From Neoroseomonas terrae (lineage in GTDB: Bacteria; Pseudomonadota; Alphaproteobacteria; Acetobacterales; Acetobacteraceae): DNA of 64,000 nt. A program made the position numbers and the translations under genes. The DNA lies in the NCBI RefSeq assembly GCF_018129025.1, contig NZ_JAAEDI010000020.1, positions 1-64,000 of the forward strand. The letters are read 5' to 3'. The notes beneath the pieces were generated by a model. It had not been told where the DNA came from. It made no database searches and was given only the letters and a program-made list of their open reading frames with translations. Below, piece after piece: positions 24,196 to 32,883 of the stretch; the first letter of the stretch is position 1; every line of letters starts with the position of its first letter.

Positions 24196-25767
24196 CTAGT
24201 CCTCTGACCAGAAACGATCCTTGCCGTGAAGCCGCTGCCAGGCCTCATGCGCATCGCCGCGATTCGCCGCGACGCGCGCCTCGCTCCAGCCCTCCACCAC
24301 GCCGACGGCCCAGGCCCGCCCGCCGTCGCCGGGCTTGGCAAGCTTCGCAGCGAGCCCCCGCGCCACCGCGGCGTCGTTTGCCAGCCCGAGGCCTTCCTGC
24401 AGGTCCGCCACGCGGCGCAGGAAGCGCTTGCCGTCCTTCACGCCGAAGACCGGCGCGAAGACCTCGGCGGCGTAGCGCAGGCGCTTGCCGTCCAGCCGCA
24501 GCTCATGCAGCGCCTCAGCCGACAATTCCCTGAAGTCGCGGCCGGCGCGGCGCAGGCGGTGCCAGCGGCGATCCATCACGGACCGGCCGAATGACGCGAC
24601 CGGCATGTCCAGCGTGGCGAGCTGCGGCGGCTCGGCGCCGTCCCGCCAGGGCCGGCCCAGCAGCACGCCGACGGCGTCGACCAGCAGCAGGCGCCAGGGC
24701 GCGCCGGACAGCATCCCGATCACGGCGCCGTAGGCTTCGCGCCGTTGCGCCTCGGCGGCGCGGCGCAGCCCGGCGACGCGCTTCTCCTCGGGGAAGGCGG
24801 CCTCGACCTCGCGCACGATGCCGCCCAGGAAGACGTCCCAGTCGCGCGCGGGGCCGAGCACGGACAGCACCTCGCGCAGCCGGGCGTCGATCGCCCGTAG
24901 CACGGCACAGTCGGTCGAACCCCGGAAGACACGGAACACCGAGCGCAGCCGGCGCAGCGCGACGCGCGTCTGGTGCACGGGCTCCGGCGGCGAATCCTGT
25001 TGGATGCGGGCGGATTGCTGGCGCACCACCTCGAGCAGGTGGCCCGCCGCCGTCAGGAAGGCCTCCTCGGCGGTCGTCGCGGCCGAGGTGTCCGGCGCAC
25101 CAAGACGATGAGGCCGGGGCATCAGCCCCATGGCGAGGGCGCGCCCCTCCTCGGCCAGTGCCGTCAGCGGCGGCAGCAGCGGCAGCTCCAGGGTGATGGC
25201 GCGCGCCGCCTCCAGCACTGCGGGCAGTGCGCCGGTCAGGGAGAGCCGCGCAGCCGCGCGCTCGCTGGCCAGGCTGCGCAGCATGCCGTCGCGCAGCACA
25301 ACCTGCACCGCGCCTTGCGACGTCTCCAGAGTGAAGCTCTGCTGGCGGCCGGCAAAGGCGGCGATCGCGGCGAGCGCATCGCCGCCGGCTTCCTCCGGCA
25401 GCTCCCCGGCGGCCAGCCGGCGGAGCAGGGCGGGCGGCTGCGCCGGGTGCCAGACGGCCGCGGGTTCCGGAATGGTCTGAAGCAACAGGCGCGGCCCGCG
25501 CGCCGGGGCTTCCACCACCTGGCCGGCGGCGGCGAGCCGGCCATCCGCGGTGTCGTACCACATGATCGAGACCGCCGTGCCGCGCGACCGGCCGCTGCGC
25601 AGCGCGACGACGGCGGGCACGCGACCCAGCCGCGCCGCGGCCTCGGCCGGCATCTCGAATTCCAGCGTCACCGGCTGCGGGCCGGGCGCTTCCGGCAGGG
25701 GCGCTGGCGGAGGTTCGGCCGCCTGGGCCTCCGTCTCGGCCACGGGCGGGCGGCTCGACGCGCTCAT
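24196..25767 (-). CDS. CYTH-CHAD domain protein
   Basis: 523 residues. The N-terminal third resembles a CYTH triphosphate-tunnel domain, but the ExExK signature is degenerate (LEFEMP, no Lys). The C-terminal part (about 230-510) is CHAD, an Arg/Lys/His-rich helical domain that binds polyphosphate: HQTRVALRRLRSVFRVF, GPARDWDVFL, LHELRLDGKRLRYAAEVF are the expected motifs. An Ala/Pro-rich leader precedes the CYTH part. The sixA-like gene lies eight bases upstream, so both are co-transcribed. Start at MSASSRPP; a longer one would run into sixA. Confidence 0.9.
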   Translation of the reverse strand: MSASSRPPVAETEAQAAEPPPAPLPEAPGPQPVTLEFEMPAEAAARLGRVPAVVALRSGRSRGTAVSIMWYDTADGRLAAAGQVVEAPARGPRLLLQTIPEPAAVWHPAQPPALLRRLAAGELPEEAGGDALAAIAAFAGRQQSFTLETSQGAVQVVLRDGMLRSLASERAAARLSLTGALPAVLEAARAITLELPLLPPLTALAEEGRALAMGLMPRPHRLGAPDTSAATTAEEAFLTAAGHLLEVVRQQSARIQQDSPPEPVHQTRVALRRLRSVFRVFRGSTDCAVLRAIDARLREVLSVLGPARDWDVFLGGIVREVEAAFPEEKRVAGLRRAAEAQRREAYGAVIGMLSGAPWRLLLVDAVGVLLGRPWRDGAEPPQLATLDMPVASFGRSVMDRRWHRLRRAGRDFRELSAEALHELRLDGKRLRYAAEVFAPVFGVKDGKRFLRRVADLQEGLGLANDAAVARGLAAKLAKPGDGGRAWAVGVVEGWSEARVAANRGDAHEAWQRLHGKDRFWSED

Positions 25768-25775
25768 CGCCTCGC

Positions 25776-26312
25776 TCACAGGACCGCTTCCGGCAGGTCG
25801 GCCGGTATCATGAAACGTACGAGCCGGCCGCCGCCCTCGGCCAGGCCGCCCCAAGGCGTGGCGACAGCGAATTCAGCGAGCGCGCAGGTCGGGAAGGCTT
25901 CGGCCATACGGCGCGCCGCCATGGCGGCCGGCCCCGCCATCGCCGCGGGCCCGGCCAGCGCCAGCGCCAGATCGTGCAGCCCCGGGTTATGGCCGATCAT
26001 CAGGACGCTCCGCGCCGTTTCGGGCGCCTTGCGCAGCAGCTCCAGCAGGCGTGGCCAGGGGGCGAGGTAAAGGTCGTCCATCGGTTCGATCAGCGGGCTG
26101 TCGGCAAAGGGCGAGACGGCTTCCAGCGTCTGCAGCGTGCGCCGGGCGGAGGAGACGAGCACGACGTCCGGCGACAGGCCGAGGTCGCGCATCGCCGCGG
26201 CCATCGCGGTCGCCGCGCGCCGGCCGCGCGCATTGAGGGGCCGGGCATGATCGGCAAGCAGCGGATCGTCCCAGGAGGACTTGGCGTGGCGCAGGAGAAG
26301 GAGCTGACGCAT
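25776..26312 (-). CDS. sixA: SixA-like phosphohistidine phosphatase (histidine phosphatase superfamily)
   Basis: 178 residues. RHAKSSW at the N-terminus (the nucleophilic His of the RHG-type motif is in LLLLRHAK), HARPLNARGRRAA, SSARRTLQT, and IGHNPGLHDL near 110 holding the second His. SixA removes phosphate from phosphohistidine in phosphorelay or phosphotransfer proteins. The repeated AMAGPAAMA segment is a small internal insertion. It precedes the CHAD gene. Confidence 0.88.
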   Translation of the reverse strand: MRQLLLLRHAKSSWDDPLLADHARPLNARGRRAATAMAAAMRDLGLSPDVVLVSSARRTLQTLEAVSPFADSPLIEPMDDLYLAPWPRLLELLRKAPETARSVLMIGHNPGLHDLALALAGPAAMAGPAAMAARRMAEAFPTCALAEFAVATPWGGLAEGGGRLVRFMIPADLPEAVL

Positions 26313-26534
26313 CCGCGGCAGTCTGCCATGGCCGGCTGCCCCTGTCGCGCTCGCCGCGGTGACCCTAGCCGCCAATCCGGCCGTTTGGCGGGGGTTTTTC
26401 GCCGGATTGCCGTGAAGATTCGAGTCGTCAACGATCTCGCCAGCCCTCGCATGCCAGCCGGTTGCCGCTGCCGGCCGCTTCGCGGACGATGCTCGGCCGC
26501 GCCGGATCGATGGCGCCGGAAGGGGAGATTTCGC

Positions 26535-27176
26535 ATGACCGACGCGGCCGCCGCGCCCCGCCCGTGGCCCTTGATCCGGCGCCGCGCCGCGCTGCTGCTG
26601 CCGGCGCTGGCCGCCGCCCGGCCCGCCGCCGCGGCCGAGGGCGACTATGCCTTCCGCGTGTTGCGCCGCGGCGATGCAATCGGCACCCATCAGGTGCGAT
26701 TCGCCACGCGCGGCATCCAGCGCGTCGCGACGTCCGAACTGCTGATCCGGCCCGCGGTGATGGGCATCGTCGTCTATCGTTACGAGCACATCTATGAGGA
26801 AGTGACCGAGGCGGGCCGCTTCGTCAGCGTCACGTCCCGCCTGAACCGCAACGGCCGCATCATGGAAGTGCGCGGGCACGCCACCGCCGATGCCGTGCTG
26901 CTGGACGGCACGGCCGGCCCGGCGCGGCTTCCGCCGGACGCGGCGCCGCTCTCCTGGTGGGAGATGCGGCGCCTCGGCGGCCACCGGCCGCTGTTCGGAA
27001 CGACCACCGGCCGCGCCTTCACGCTCCGCTGGCAGGCCGGGCGCGCCGCCGCCGGTGGGCCCGAGTTCACCTGCATGGGGGATGTCGAGGCGCAGGTCGC
27101 CTTCGATGCGAATGGCCGCTGGGTCGGCCTTTCCGCGCGCGAGGACGGCAACGAGATCGTCTACGCGCCGGGCTGA
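26535..27176 (+). CDS. DUF6134 family exported protein
   Basis: 213 residues with an N-terminal twin-Arg-like hydrophobic segment (LIRRRAALLLPALAAARPAAAAEG) and a beta-rich body: YAFRVLRRGDAIGTHQVRF, SLNRNGRIMEVRGHATAD-like stretches and a final VDAQVAF-type strand. It resembles DUF6134 proteins of unknown function. Divergent from sixA across 222 bp and followed by the creatininase-family gene after 63 bp. Confidence 0.72.
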   Translation: MTDAAAAPRPWPLIRRRAALLLPALAAARPAAAAEGDYAFRVLRRGDAIGTHQVRFATRGIQRVATSELLIRPAVMGIVVYRYEHIYEEVTEAGRFVSVTSRLNRNGRIMEVRGHATADAVLLDGTAGPARLPPDAAPLSWWEMRRLGGHRPLFGTTTGRAFTLRWQAGRAAAGGPEFTCMGDVEAQVAFDANGRWVGLSAREDGNEIVYAPG

Positions 27177-27239
27177 ACGGCCTCGACGCCTCGCGGCGCC
27201 GGCTCCATCCTCGCCGCACCGACGCGGAGGAGGACCGAG

Positions 27240-28004
27240 ATGGCGCCCGAGATCGAATGGATGAAGCTCACCTTCGCCGAGTTGAATGCCCGCGCGGCCG
27301 AAGGCGCGCTCGTCATCGTGCCGGTCGCCTCGCTGGAACAGCACGGGCCGCACCTTGCGACCGGCGTGGACATCATCTGCGCCAGCGGCGTCGCGCAGCG
27401 CATCGCCCGCCGGCTCACCACCATGGGCCAGCCCGTGGTCGTCACGCCCTGCGTCTGGACCGGGCTCGCCGAACATCACGTCCCGTTCGGGGGCACCGTC
27501 ACGCTCGATTTCGCCACCTTCTCGGCCGTGCTGAAGGGGGTGGTGGGCTCCGCCGCCCGGGCCGGCTTCAAGCGTGTCATGCTGCTCAACGGCCACGGCG
27601 GCAATGCCGAGGCGGTCGCCGTCGTCGGCGGCGAATGCCAGAAGGACTTCGGCATCGCGGTCGCGGCCGGCACCTACTGGCACCTCGCCGGCGACACCTT
27701 CGCCCCGATCCTCGAACGCCAGTCGAACGTGCTGCATGCCTGCGAGGCCGAGACCTCGATGGTCATGACACTGCTGCCCGAAGCGGTGCGCACCGACCGG
27801 CTGCCCGAGGCGCACGGCCCGCATTCCACCCGGCCGGAAGGCCAGCCGGCAGCGATGATCCGCCGGCGGTCCTTCAAGGACATCACCCCATCGGGCGTGA
27901 TCGGCGATGCGCGGTCGGCTTCGGCAGAGAAAGGCGAGGCGCTGCTGGAGGCGGCGGCGGAACGGATCGCGGCGGAATTGGTGAGTCCGCGACTGTGGGA
28001 CTGA
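27240..28004 (+). CDS. Creatininase family amidohydrolase
   Basis: 254 residues. Metal-site motifs of the family: VASLEQHGPHLATGVD (Glu, His and Asp ligands at about 33-44), LNGHGGN (His at about 118) and CEAETSMVM (Glu at about 168). Family members hydrolyse creatinine, amides, or act in mycofactocin or cofactor maturation; no such neighbours here. Likely cytoplasmic amide hydrolase. Confidence 0.92.
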   Translation: MAPEIEWMKLTFAELNARAAEGALVIVPVASLEQHGPHLATGVDIICASGVAQRIARRLTTMGQPVVVTPCVWTGLAEHHVPFGGTVTLDFATFSAVLKGVVGSAARAGFKRVMLLNGHGGNAEAVAVVGGECQKDFGIAVAAGTYWHLAGDTFAPILERQSNVLHACEAETSMVMTLLPEAVRTDRLPEAHGPHSTRPEGQPAAMIRRRSFKDITPSGVIGDARSASAEKGEALLEAAAERIAAELVSPRLWD

Positions 28005-28085
28005 GCCGGGAGTAGCGTCCCCCTCTCGACGCATGACGGCTGAAGGGGCGGTCCTGGCTGCCCTGATACTCTGCGCGTGGTCATT

Positions 28086-28309
28086 GGAGGGGCTTTGCCC
28101 CTCCAAGCCACCCCAGCAAAGGCCGAAGGGCCTTTGCAAACCTCCAGCTGGCGTCGGGCAACAAGGGCAGGAACGACGCCGGAGCCCGATCGTGCGCACG
28201 AAGCACGTGTTGATGGTCCGGCGTTCCCGGCGCCAACAGATTGCGGTCCAGGGGGTCCAACCCCCTGGCGGGGTGGCTCGGAGGGGCGGCGCCCCTCCGA
28301 TCTCCGATC
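28086..28309. repeat. Composite structured element, copy 3
   Basis: Left outer hairpin GGAGGGGC-TTT-GCCCCTCC at 28086-28104, then CCACCCC and the inner hairpin GCAAAGGCC / GGCCTTTGC; right arm with CCAGGGGGT / CCCCCTGG, GGGGTGG and the outer hairpin near 28281-28298, ending GATCTCCGATC as copy 4 does. It sits between the creatininase gene and the next Bug receptor gene on the same strand. The rest of the 456-bp gap (28310-28460) probably holds the promoter of that gene; no clear boxes. Confidence 0.87.
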
Positions 28310-28460
28310 TTCACTCCCACCCTCCCTGCCGTCTCGTCTCGAAGCTGGCACGACCTTTGCCCGTATTGCTTCGCCACGTGGCATTGCAGGCCCTCGCCGA
28401 AAAGTTCCGCCTATCGCTTGGGCATGACGGTGCCGACGTGCTTCAGCAGGGAGCATCGTC

Positions 28461-29441
28461 ATGAATCGTCGTTCCGTTCTTCTGGCCGCGGCGGGTGCGC
28501 TTTCGGCGCCGCGCCTGGCGGTCGCTCAGGCTGGCGCTTGGCCGTCCCGCGGTTCCATCCGCCTCGTCGCCCAGTTCCCGCCGGGCGGGCTGGTGGACAC
28601 CATCGCGCGGCTGACGGCGCCGATCCTGTCCCAGTCGCTGGGCCAGACCGTCGTGGTCGAGAACCGTGCCGGCGCCGGCGGCGTCATCGGCACTGACTTC
28701 GTGGCGAAGCAGCCCGCCGATGGCTACACGCTCCTCGTCAGCCATGCATCGGTGCACGTCTTCTCGGCGGCGACCATGCCGACGCTGCCATTCCATCCGG
28801 TCACCGACTTCACCCATCTGGGCATGCTGGTCGAGGCATCGAACGTGCTGCTGGTGAAGGCGGAATCGCCTTACCGGACGCTTGATCAGTACCTTACGGC
28901 GGCACGGACGCGGCCGGTGCGCTACGGTTCATCGGGCATCGGCTCGGCGCCGCATCTGCTCGGCGCGATGCTGACGGGTGAGAGCGGGGCGATCAACCTC
29001 GATCATGTGCCCTATCGCGGCTCGGCACCCGCGATGCAGGACCTGATGGCGAACCAGATCGAATCCTTCATCGATCCGATCACCACCAACGTCCAGCTGA
29101 TGAAGGACGGCGTGCTGCGGGCGCTCGCCATCTCGACGCCGGAGCGCCTCCCGGCCTTCCCTGACGTGCCGACCTTCGCCGAACTCGGCTTCCCGAAGCT
29201 GACCTCGGCGCAGTGGCTCGGCCTGTCGGGGCCGAAGAACCTGCCGGCGCCGATCGTCGAACGGCTGAACGCGCTGATCCCGCAACTGGTGGCGCGGCCG
29301 GAACTCATGGTGCGCTTCGAGGAACTGCAGACCCTACCGCGCAATCCACCCCCGATGGGAGCGGATTTCACCGCCATCATCAACCAGCAGATCGGCGATT
29401 GGACCGCCGTGGCCCGGCAGTTCAACATCGTCGTGACGTGA
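28461..29441 (+). CDS. Bug family tripartite tricarboxylate transporter receptor
   Basis: 326 residues. Signal MNRRSVLLAAAGALSAPRLAVAQ; mature start AWPSRGSIRLVAQFPPGGLVDTIARL. Ligand loop sequences VVENRAGAGGVIGTDFVAK and YGSSGIGSAPHLLGA are typical and DHVPYRGSAPAMQDLMANQIE marks the C-terminal lobe. Stands alone, with a GNAT gene 59 bp downstream. Confidence 0.93.
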   Translation: MNRRSVLLAAAGALSAPRLAVAQAGAWPSRGSIRLVAQFPPGGLVDTIARLTAPILSQSLGQTVVVENRAGAGGVIGTDFVAKQPADGYTLLVSHASVHVFSAATMPTLPFHPVTDFTHLGMLVEASNVLLVKAESPYRTLDQYLTAARTRPVRYGSSGIGSAPHLLGAMLTGESGAINLDHVPYRGSAPAMQDLMANQIESFIDPITTNVQLMKDGVLRALAISTPERLPAFPDVPTFAELGFPKLTSAQWLGLSGPKNLPAPIVERLNALIPQLVARPELMVRFEELQTLPRNPPPMGADFTAIINQQIGDWTAVARQFNIVVT

Positions 29442-29499
29442 TCGTGCGGCGCCGGAGGGGGAATGCTGCGCCCCTCCGGCGCCGCGGCATCGACCAATC

Positions 29500-30003
29500 A
29501 TGGATATCGAGACCGCAAGGCTGATCCTGCGCCGTCCTCTCCTGGCGGATGTGCCGGCGCTCTTCGCCTTCCTGGGCGATGCGGCGGCGATGTCCCATAC
29601 GCATGTGGATGCCTCGCTGCCCGCCTGCCGCAAGCGCGTCGCGGTGCATGAGCGGCGCCGCCGGAGGGATGGCTATGCACCCTGGACCGTCGTCACGAAG
29701 TGCGACGGGCGGATTATTGGCTGGGGCGGACTCGATGACGACCCCTTCGATCCTGGTTGGGGTGTCGAGGTCGGCTACTTCTTTCACCCTGAGACCTGGG
29801 GGCGCGGCTATGCTTCCGAACTGCTTGCCGCCTGCCTGGTCGAAGCCGACGGTGCGCTGAAGCTCCCCGAGATCAGCGCCTTCGCGCATCCCGAAAATGC
29901 GGGATCCAGGCGGGTGCTCGAAAAGGCGGGCTTCAGGCAGCGTCGCTATGTGCCGGAAATGGATCGCTTCCTGTTCAGTCGGCTGCGGCCAGACGCCGGT
30001 TAG
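29500..30003 (+). CDS. GNAT family N-acetyltransferase (RimJ/RimL-like)
   Basis: 167 residues. Start MDIETARLILRRPLLADVPALFAFL is the usual RimJ/RimL type beginning; the acetyl-CoA pyrophosphate loop is in TWGRGYASELL at about 103-113, and HPENAGSRRVLEKAGF near 128-143 is the conserved second motif. Acceptor unknown. Confidence 0.9.
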   Translation: MDIETARLILRRPLLADVPALFAFLGDAAAMSHTHVDASLPACRKRVAVHERRRRRDGYAPWTVVTKCDGRIIGWGGLDDDPFDPGWGVEVGYFFHPETWGRGYASELLAACLVEADGALKLPEISAFAHPENAGSRRVLEKAGFRQRRYVPEMDRFLFSRLRPDAG

Positions 30004-30011
30004 GGCAGATC

Positions 30012-30037
30012 CCCATCGGGTGGAATCATCCGATGGG
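30012..30037. terminator. Hairpin between convergent genes
   Basis: Eight-base stem CCCATCGG / CCGATGGG with a ten-base loop that can itself close two more pairs. It lies nine bases after the GNAT stop and before the end of the convergent deacetylase gene, a usual place for a bidirectional terminator, though there is no U-run. Confidence 0.4.
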
Positions 30038-30103
30038 ACGAAGATGCCCGCTCAAACACGGCTGCGAACCCCCCGCCGCGAGCCGGGACGATCGGGAATG
30101 GCA

Positions 30104-31018
30104 CTAGGTGGACGCGCCCCTCAGCCCCGCCTGCTGGGCGCACCAGCGCGCCACGTCTTCGTGCGTGCCGAACCACACGCCGGGCGTGCCGCGCATCAGC
30201 GTGACGAGCCGGTCCAGCATCGCGATCCGGCTGCGATGCCCGATGACATGCGGGTGCATCGTCAGCAGGAACAGCCCGCCCTCCGCGACCGCGCCCTCAA
30301 ACTCCGCGCGGAAGATCTCCTCCACCGCCGAGGGCGGCGTGTAGGGTCGTAGCGCCGAGAAGCGCTGCATGTTGAAGTACACCGCATCGTCGCGGATCCA
30401 TTCGGGCGGCAGTTCGACGATGCCGGTCGGCTCGCCCTGCTCCTCCAGCTCATACGGATCGTCATCCGCCATCAGCGACGAATCGTAGAGCAGCCCCATC
30501 TCCCGAACGATGTCGAGCGTGTCGGTGGAGAAGTCCCAAGACGCCGTGCGAATGCCGACGGGGCGGCGGCCCGACAGCGCCTCCAGCGCATCGGCGGCGC
30601 GCAGCGTCAGATCGCGTTCCACGCCGGGCGGCAGCGCCGTGTTGGCCTCGTGGATCCAGGAATGAATGCCGATCTCGTGGCCTTCATCGGCGACGGCGCG
30701 CACCTCGTCCGGATGCAGCAGAGCCGAGACCGCCGGATAGAAGAAAGTAGCCCGCACCCCGTGCCGGTCGAGCAGCGCGCGGATGCGCTTCATGCCCTGC
30801 CGCGCGCCATACTGCCCCTGGCTGATGCGCATCGGGCTCTCATCGGCATCGCGCAGGGGGATGGTCTCGTGATCCGCGTCGAAGGACAGGGCGACGGCAC
30901 AGCGCGCGCCGCCAGGCCAGGCGGACGGTGCGAGCGACCGGCCCGCGCGGGCCCGGCCGACGATCCGGCGCCATTGCGGCTCGTCCCACTCCCATGGCTT
31001 CGGTGTGCTGTCGCTCAT
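30104..31018 (-). CDS. Polysaccharide deacetylase (NodB-fold) family hydrolase
   Basis: 304 residues, no signal peptide. NodB motif 1 in LSFDADHET (about 44-52), motif 2 in GIHSWIHEAN (His-Ser-x-x-His), and TMHPHVIGHRSRI near the C-terminus. The cytoplasmic form with SFDAD and a C-terminal TMHPH resembles the PuuE allantoinase / cyclic imide hydrolase branch more than secreted chitin-type deacetylases. It is divergent (139 bp) from an amidase operon, which also favours a small amide or imide ring as substrate; that is inference. Confidence 0.88.
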   Translation of the reverse strand: MSDSTPKPWEWDEPQWRRIVGRARAGRSLAPSAWPGGARCAVALSFDADHETIPLRDADESPMRISQGQYGARQGMKRIRALLDRHGVRATFFYPAVSALLHPDEVRAVADEGHEIGIHSWIHEANTALPPGVERDLTLRAADALEALSGRRPVGIRTASWDFSTDTLDIVREMGLLYDSSLMADDDPYELEEQGEPTGIVELPPEWIRDDAVYFNMQRFSALRPYTPPSAVEEIFRAEFEGAVAEGGLFLLTMHPHVIGHRSRIAMLDRLVTLMRGTPGVWFGTHEDVARWCAQQAGLRGAST

Positions 31019-31157
31019 GGCCCGGCCCCCTTCTGTCATGCGTGGCGGAAACGGTAGCGGCGGGCACCCCACGGTCAATCCGGCCCACCGGGCGGCCGCG
31101 CCCTGCCGCCCGATACCGGGCTTCCGGCCCGGGCAAAGCGGGCGCTAGATGGGAGGC

Positions 31158-32570
31158 ATGTCCGACACCGATCCCGCCCTGATGTCCGCCGAGACGCTGC
31201 TCGGCCTCTATGCCCGCCGGGCCTTGTCGCCTGTCGAGGCGCTGAAGGCCGTGTTGGAGCGCGTCGCCCGCTACAACCCCTGGGTCAACGCCTTCGCGGC
31301 GATGAACCCCCGGGCGCTGCAGGCCGCGGGGGAAAGCGAGGCCCGCTGGGCCGCCGGCCGCCCGATCGGCCCGCTGGACGGCGTGCCCTCCACGGTGAAG
31401 GACCTGCTGAACCTCGCCGGCTTTCCCACCCGCCGCGGCAGCCGCGCTACCGACAAGACGCCGGCGACCGACGACGCGCCTGCCGTGATGGGCCTGAAGG
31501 AGGCCGGCGCCGTCATCATCGGCAAGACGACGACAACGGAATTCGGCTGGAAGTCGCCCGGCGACTGCCCGCTACACGGCATCACCCGCAACCCGTGGAA
31601 CCCGCAGCGCACGGTCGGCGGATCCTCCTCCGGCGCCGGTGCGGCCGGGGCCGCCTGCTTCGGGCCGCTGCATATCGGCACGGATGCCGGCGGCTCGATC
31701 CGCATCCCGGCGGCCTTCTGCGGGCTGGTCGGGGTGAAGCCCAGCTTCGGGCGCATCCCGCAATGGCCGCTCGGCGCCTTCGGGCATGTCGCGGTGGCAG
31801 GGCCGATGACGCGCACGGTGCGCGATGCGGCGCTGATGTTCTCCGCCATGGCGCGCTACGACCTCCGGGACCCGTATTGCCTCCCCGACGATCCGCGCGA
31901 CTGGCGCGCCGGCATCGAGGACGGGGTCGCCGGCCTGCGCGTCGCCGTGGTCCGCCGCATGGGCTTCGAACCGCCGCTGGATGCGGATGGCGAAGCCGTG
32001 CTGGCCGGTGCCGCGCAGATGCTGGCCGAGCAGGGCGCGCTGGTCGAGGAGGCGGATCCCGGCCTGCCCGACACCCGCGCCATCTTCGGCCGTGTCTGGG
32101 GCGTCGCCCTGTCGCGCGTGCTCGCCACCATTCCCGAAGACCGGCACGACAAGCTCGATGCCGGCATCGTCGAGGTGGCGCGGAAGAACGGCGCCATGAC
32201 CGCGGTGGACTACCTGGCGGCCGAGGCGATGCGCCTCGAGGCCGCGCACGCCATGGCGCGCTTCCACCAGAAGTACGATCTGGTGCTGACGGCGTGCACG
32301 CCCACCGCCGCCTTCGCGGCCGACCAGCCAACCGTGCAGCCGGAACTATCGCTGTGGCGCGACTGGGCCCCCTGGACCTTCGCCTTCAACCTGACGCGCC
32401 AGCCCGCCATCAGCGTGCCGGTCGCGCTGGACGGGGAGGGGATGCCGCGTGGCGTGCAGGTGGTGGCGGCGCTCTATCGCGACGACCTGGCGTTCCGTGG
32501 GGCCCGCGCGATCGAACGCGCGGCGACGCTTCCCCTGGCCGACCCGGCCGCGACTGCGCCTGGAACCTGA
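31158..32570 (+). CDS. Amidase (amidase signature family)
   Basis: 470 residues. Ser-cisSer-Lys catalytic triad regions: Lys in STVKDLLNLAG at about 78, the Gly/Ser-rich signature GGSSSGAGAAGAACFGP at about 153-170 and the nucleophilic Ser in IGTDAGGSIRIPAAFCG. Start placed at MSDTDPALMSAE because GGGAGG precedes it; the ATG nine bases earlier contains that ribosome site. First gene of a six-gene plus-strand run, one base before the PhnA-like gene. Confidence 0.94.
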   Translation: MSDTDPALMSAETLLGLYARRALSPVEALKAVLERVARYNPWVNAFAAMNPRALQAAGESEARWAAGRPIGPLDGVPSTVKDLLNLAGFPTRRGSRATDKTPATDDAPAVMGLKEAGAVIIGKTTTTEFGWKSPGDCPLHGITRNPWNPQRTVGGSSSGAGAAGAACFGPLHIGTDAGGSIRIPAAFCGLVGVKPSFGRIPQWPLGAFGHVAVAGPMTRTVRDAALMFSAMARYDLRDPYCLPDDPRDWRAGIEDGVAGLRVAVVRRMGFEPPLDADGEAVLAGAAQMLAEQGALVEEADPGLPDTRAIFGRVWGVALSRVLATIPEDRHDKLDAGIVEVARKNGAMTAVDYLAAEAMRLEAAHAMARFHQKYDLVLTACTPTAAFAADQPTVQPELSLWRDWAPWTFAFNLTRQPAISVPVALDGEGMPRGVQVVAALYRDDLAFRGARAIERAATLPLADPAATAPGT

Positions 32571-32571
32571 G

Positions 32572-32871
32572 ATGTCCGACGACGATTATGTCTATGATGA
32601 CGCCACCGGCGAATGGCGCCCGGCCTCCGAGGTGGCCGCGGCGGCGGCGGCGGCTCGTGTGGTCGTGCGCGACGCCGCCGGCAACGAACTCGCCGACGGG
32701 GATTCCGTCACGCTCATCAAGGATCTGAAGGTCAAGGGCGCGAACCAGACGCTGAAGCAGGGTACGGTCATCCGATCGATCCGCCTGACCGACGATCCCC
32801 AGGAGATCGACTGCCGCCACGACACCATCAAGGGGCTGGTGCTGCGCACCGAGTTCGTGCGCAAGCGATAG
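32572..32871 (+). CDS. PhnA-like (YjdM) protein without zinc ribbon
   Basis: 99 residues. The C-terminal 65 residues match the PhnA/YjdM domain: VRDAAGNELADGDSVTLIKDLKVKG with KQGTVIRSIRLTDDPQEIDC and IKGLVLRTEFVRKR. The N-terminal zinc ribbon of the E. coli protein is missing; the short alphaproteobacterial form begins MSDDDYVYDDATGEWRPASE instead. Function of the family is not settled despite its phosphonate-linked name. Lies between the amidase and the fumarylacetoacetase-like gene. Confidence 0.9.
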   Translation: MSDDDYVYDDATGEWRPASEVAAAAAAARVVVRDAAGNELADGDSVTLIKDLKVKGANQTLKQGTVIRSIRLTDDPQEIDCRHDTIKGLVLRTEFVRKR

Positions 32872-32883
32872 GAGGGGAAACGC

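Noticed and set aside
28084..28464. ORFs inside repeat copy 3
   Set aside because: They change with the repeat copies, cross hairpins and are not kept in the other copies, so they are not genes.
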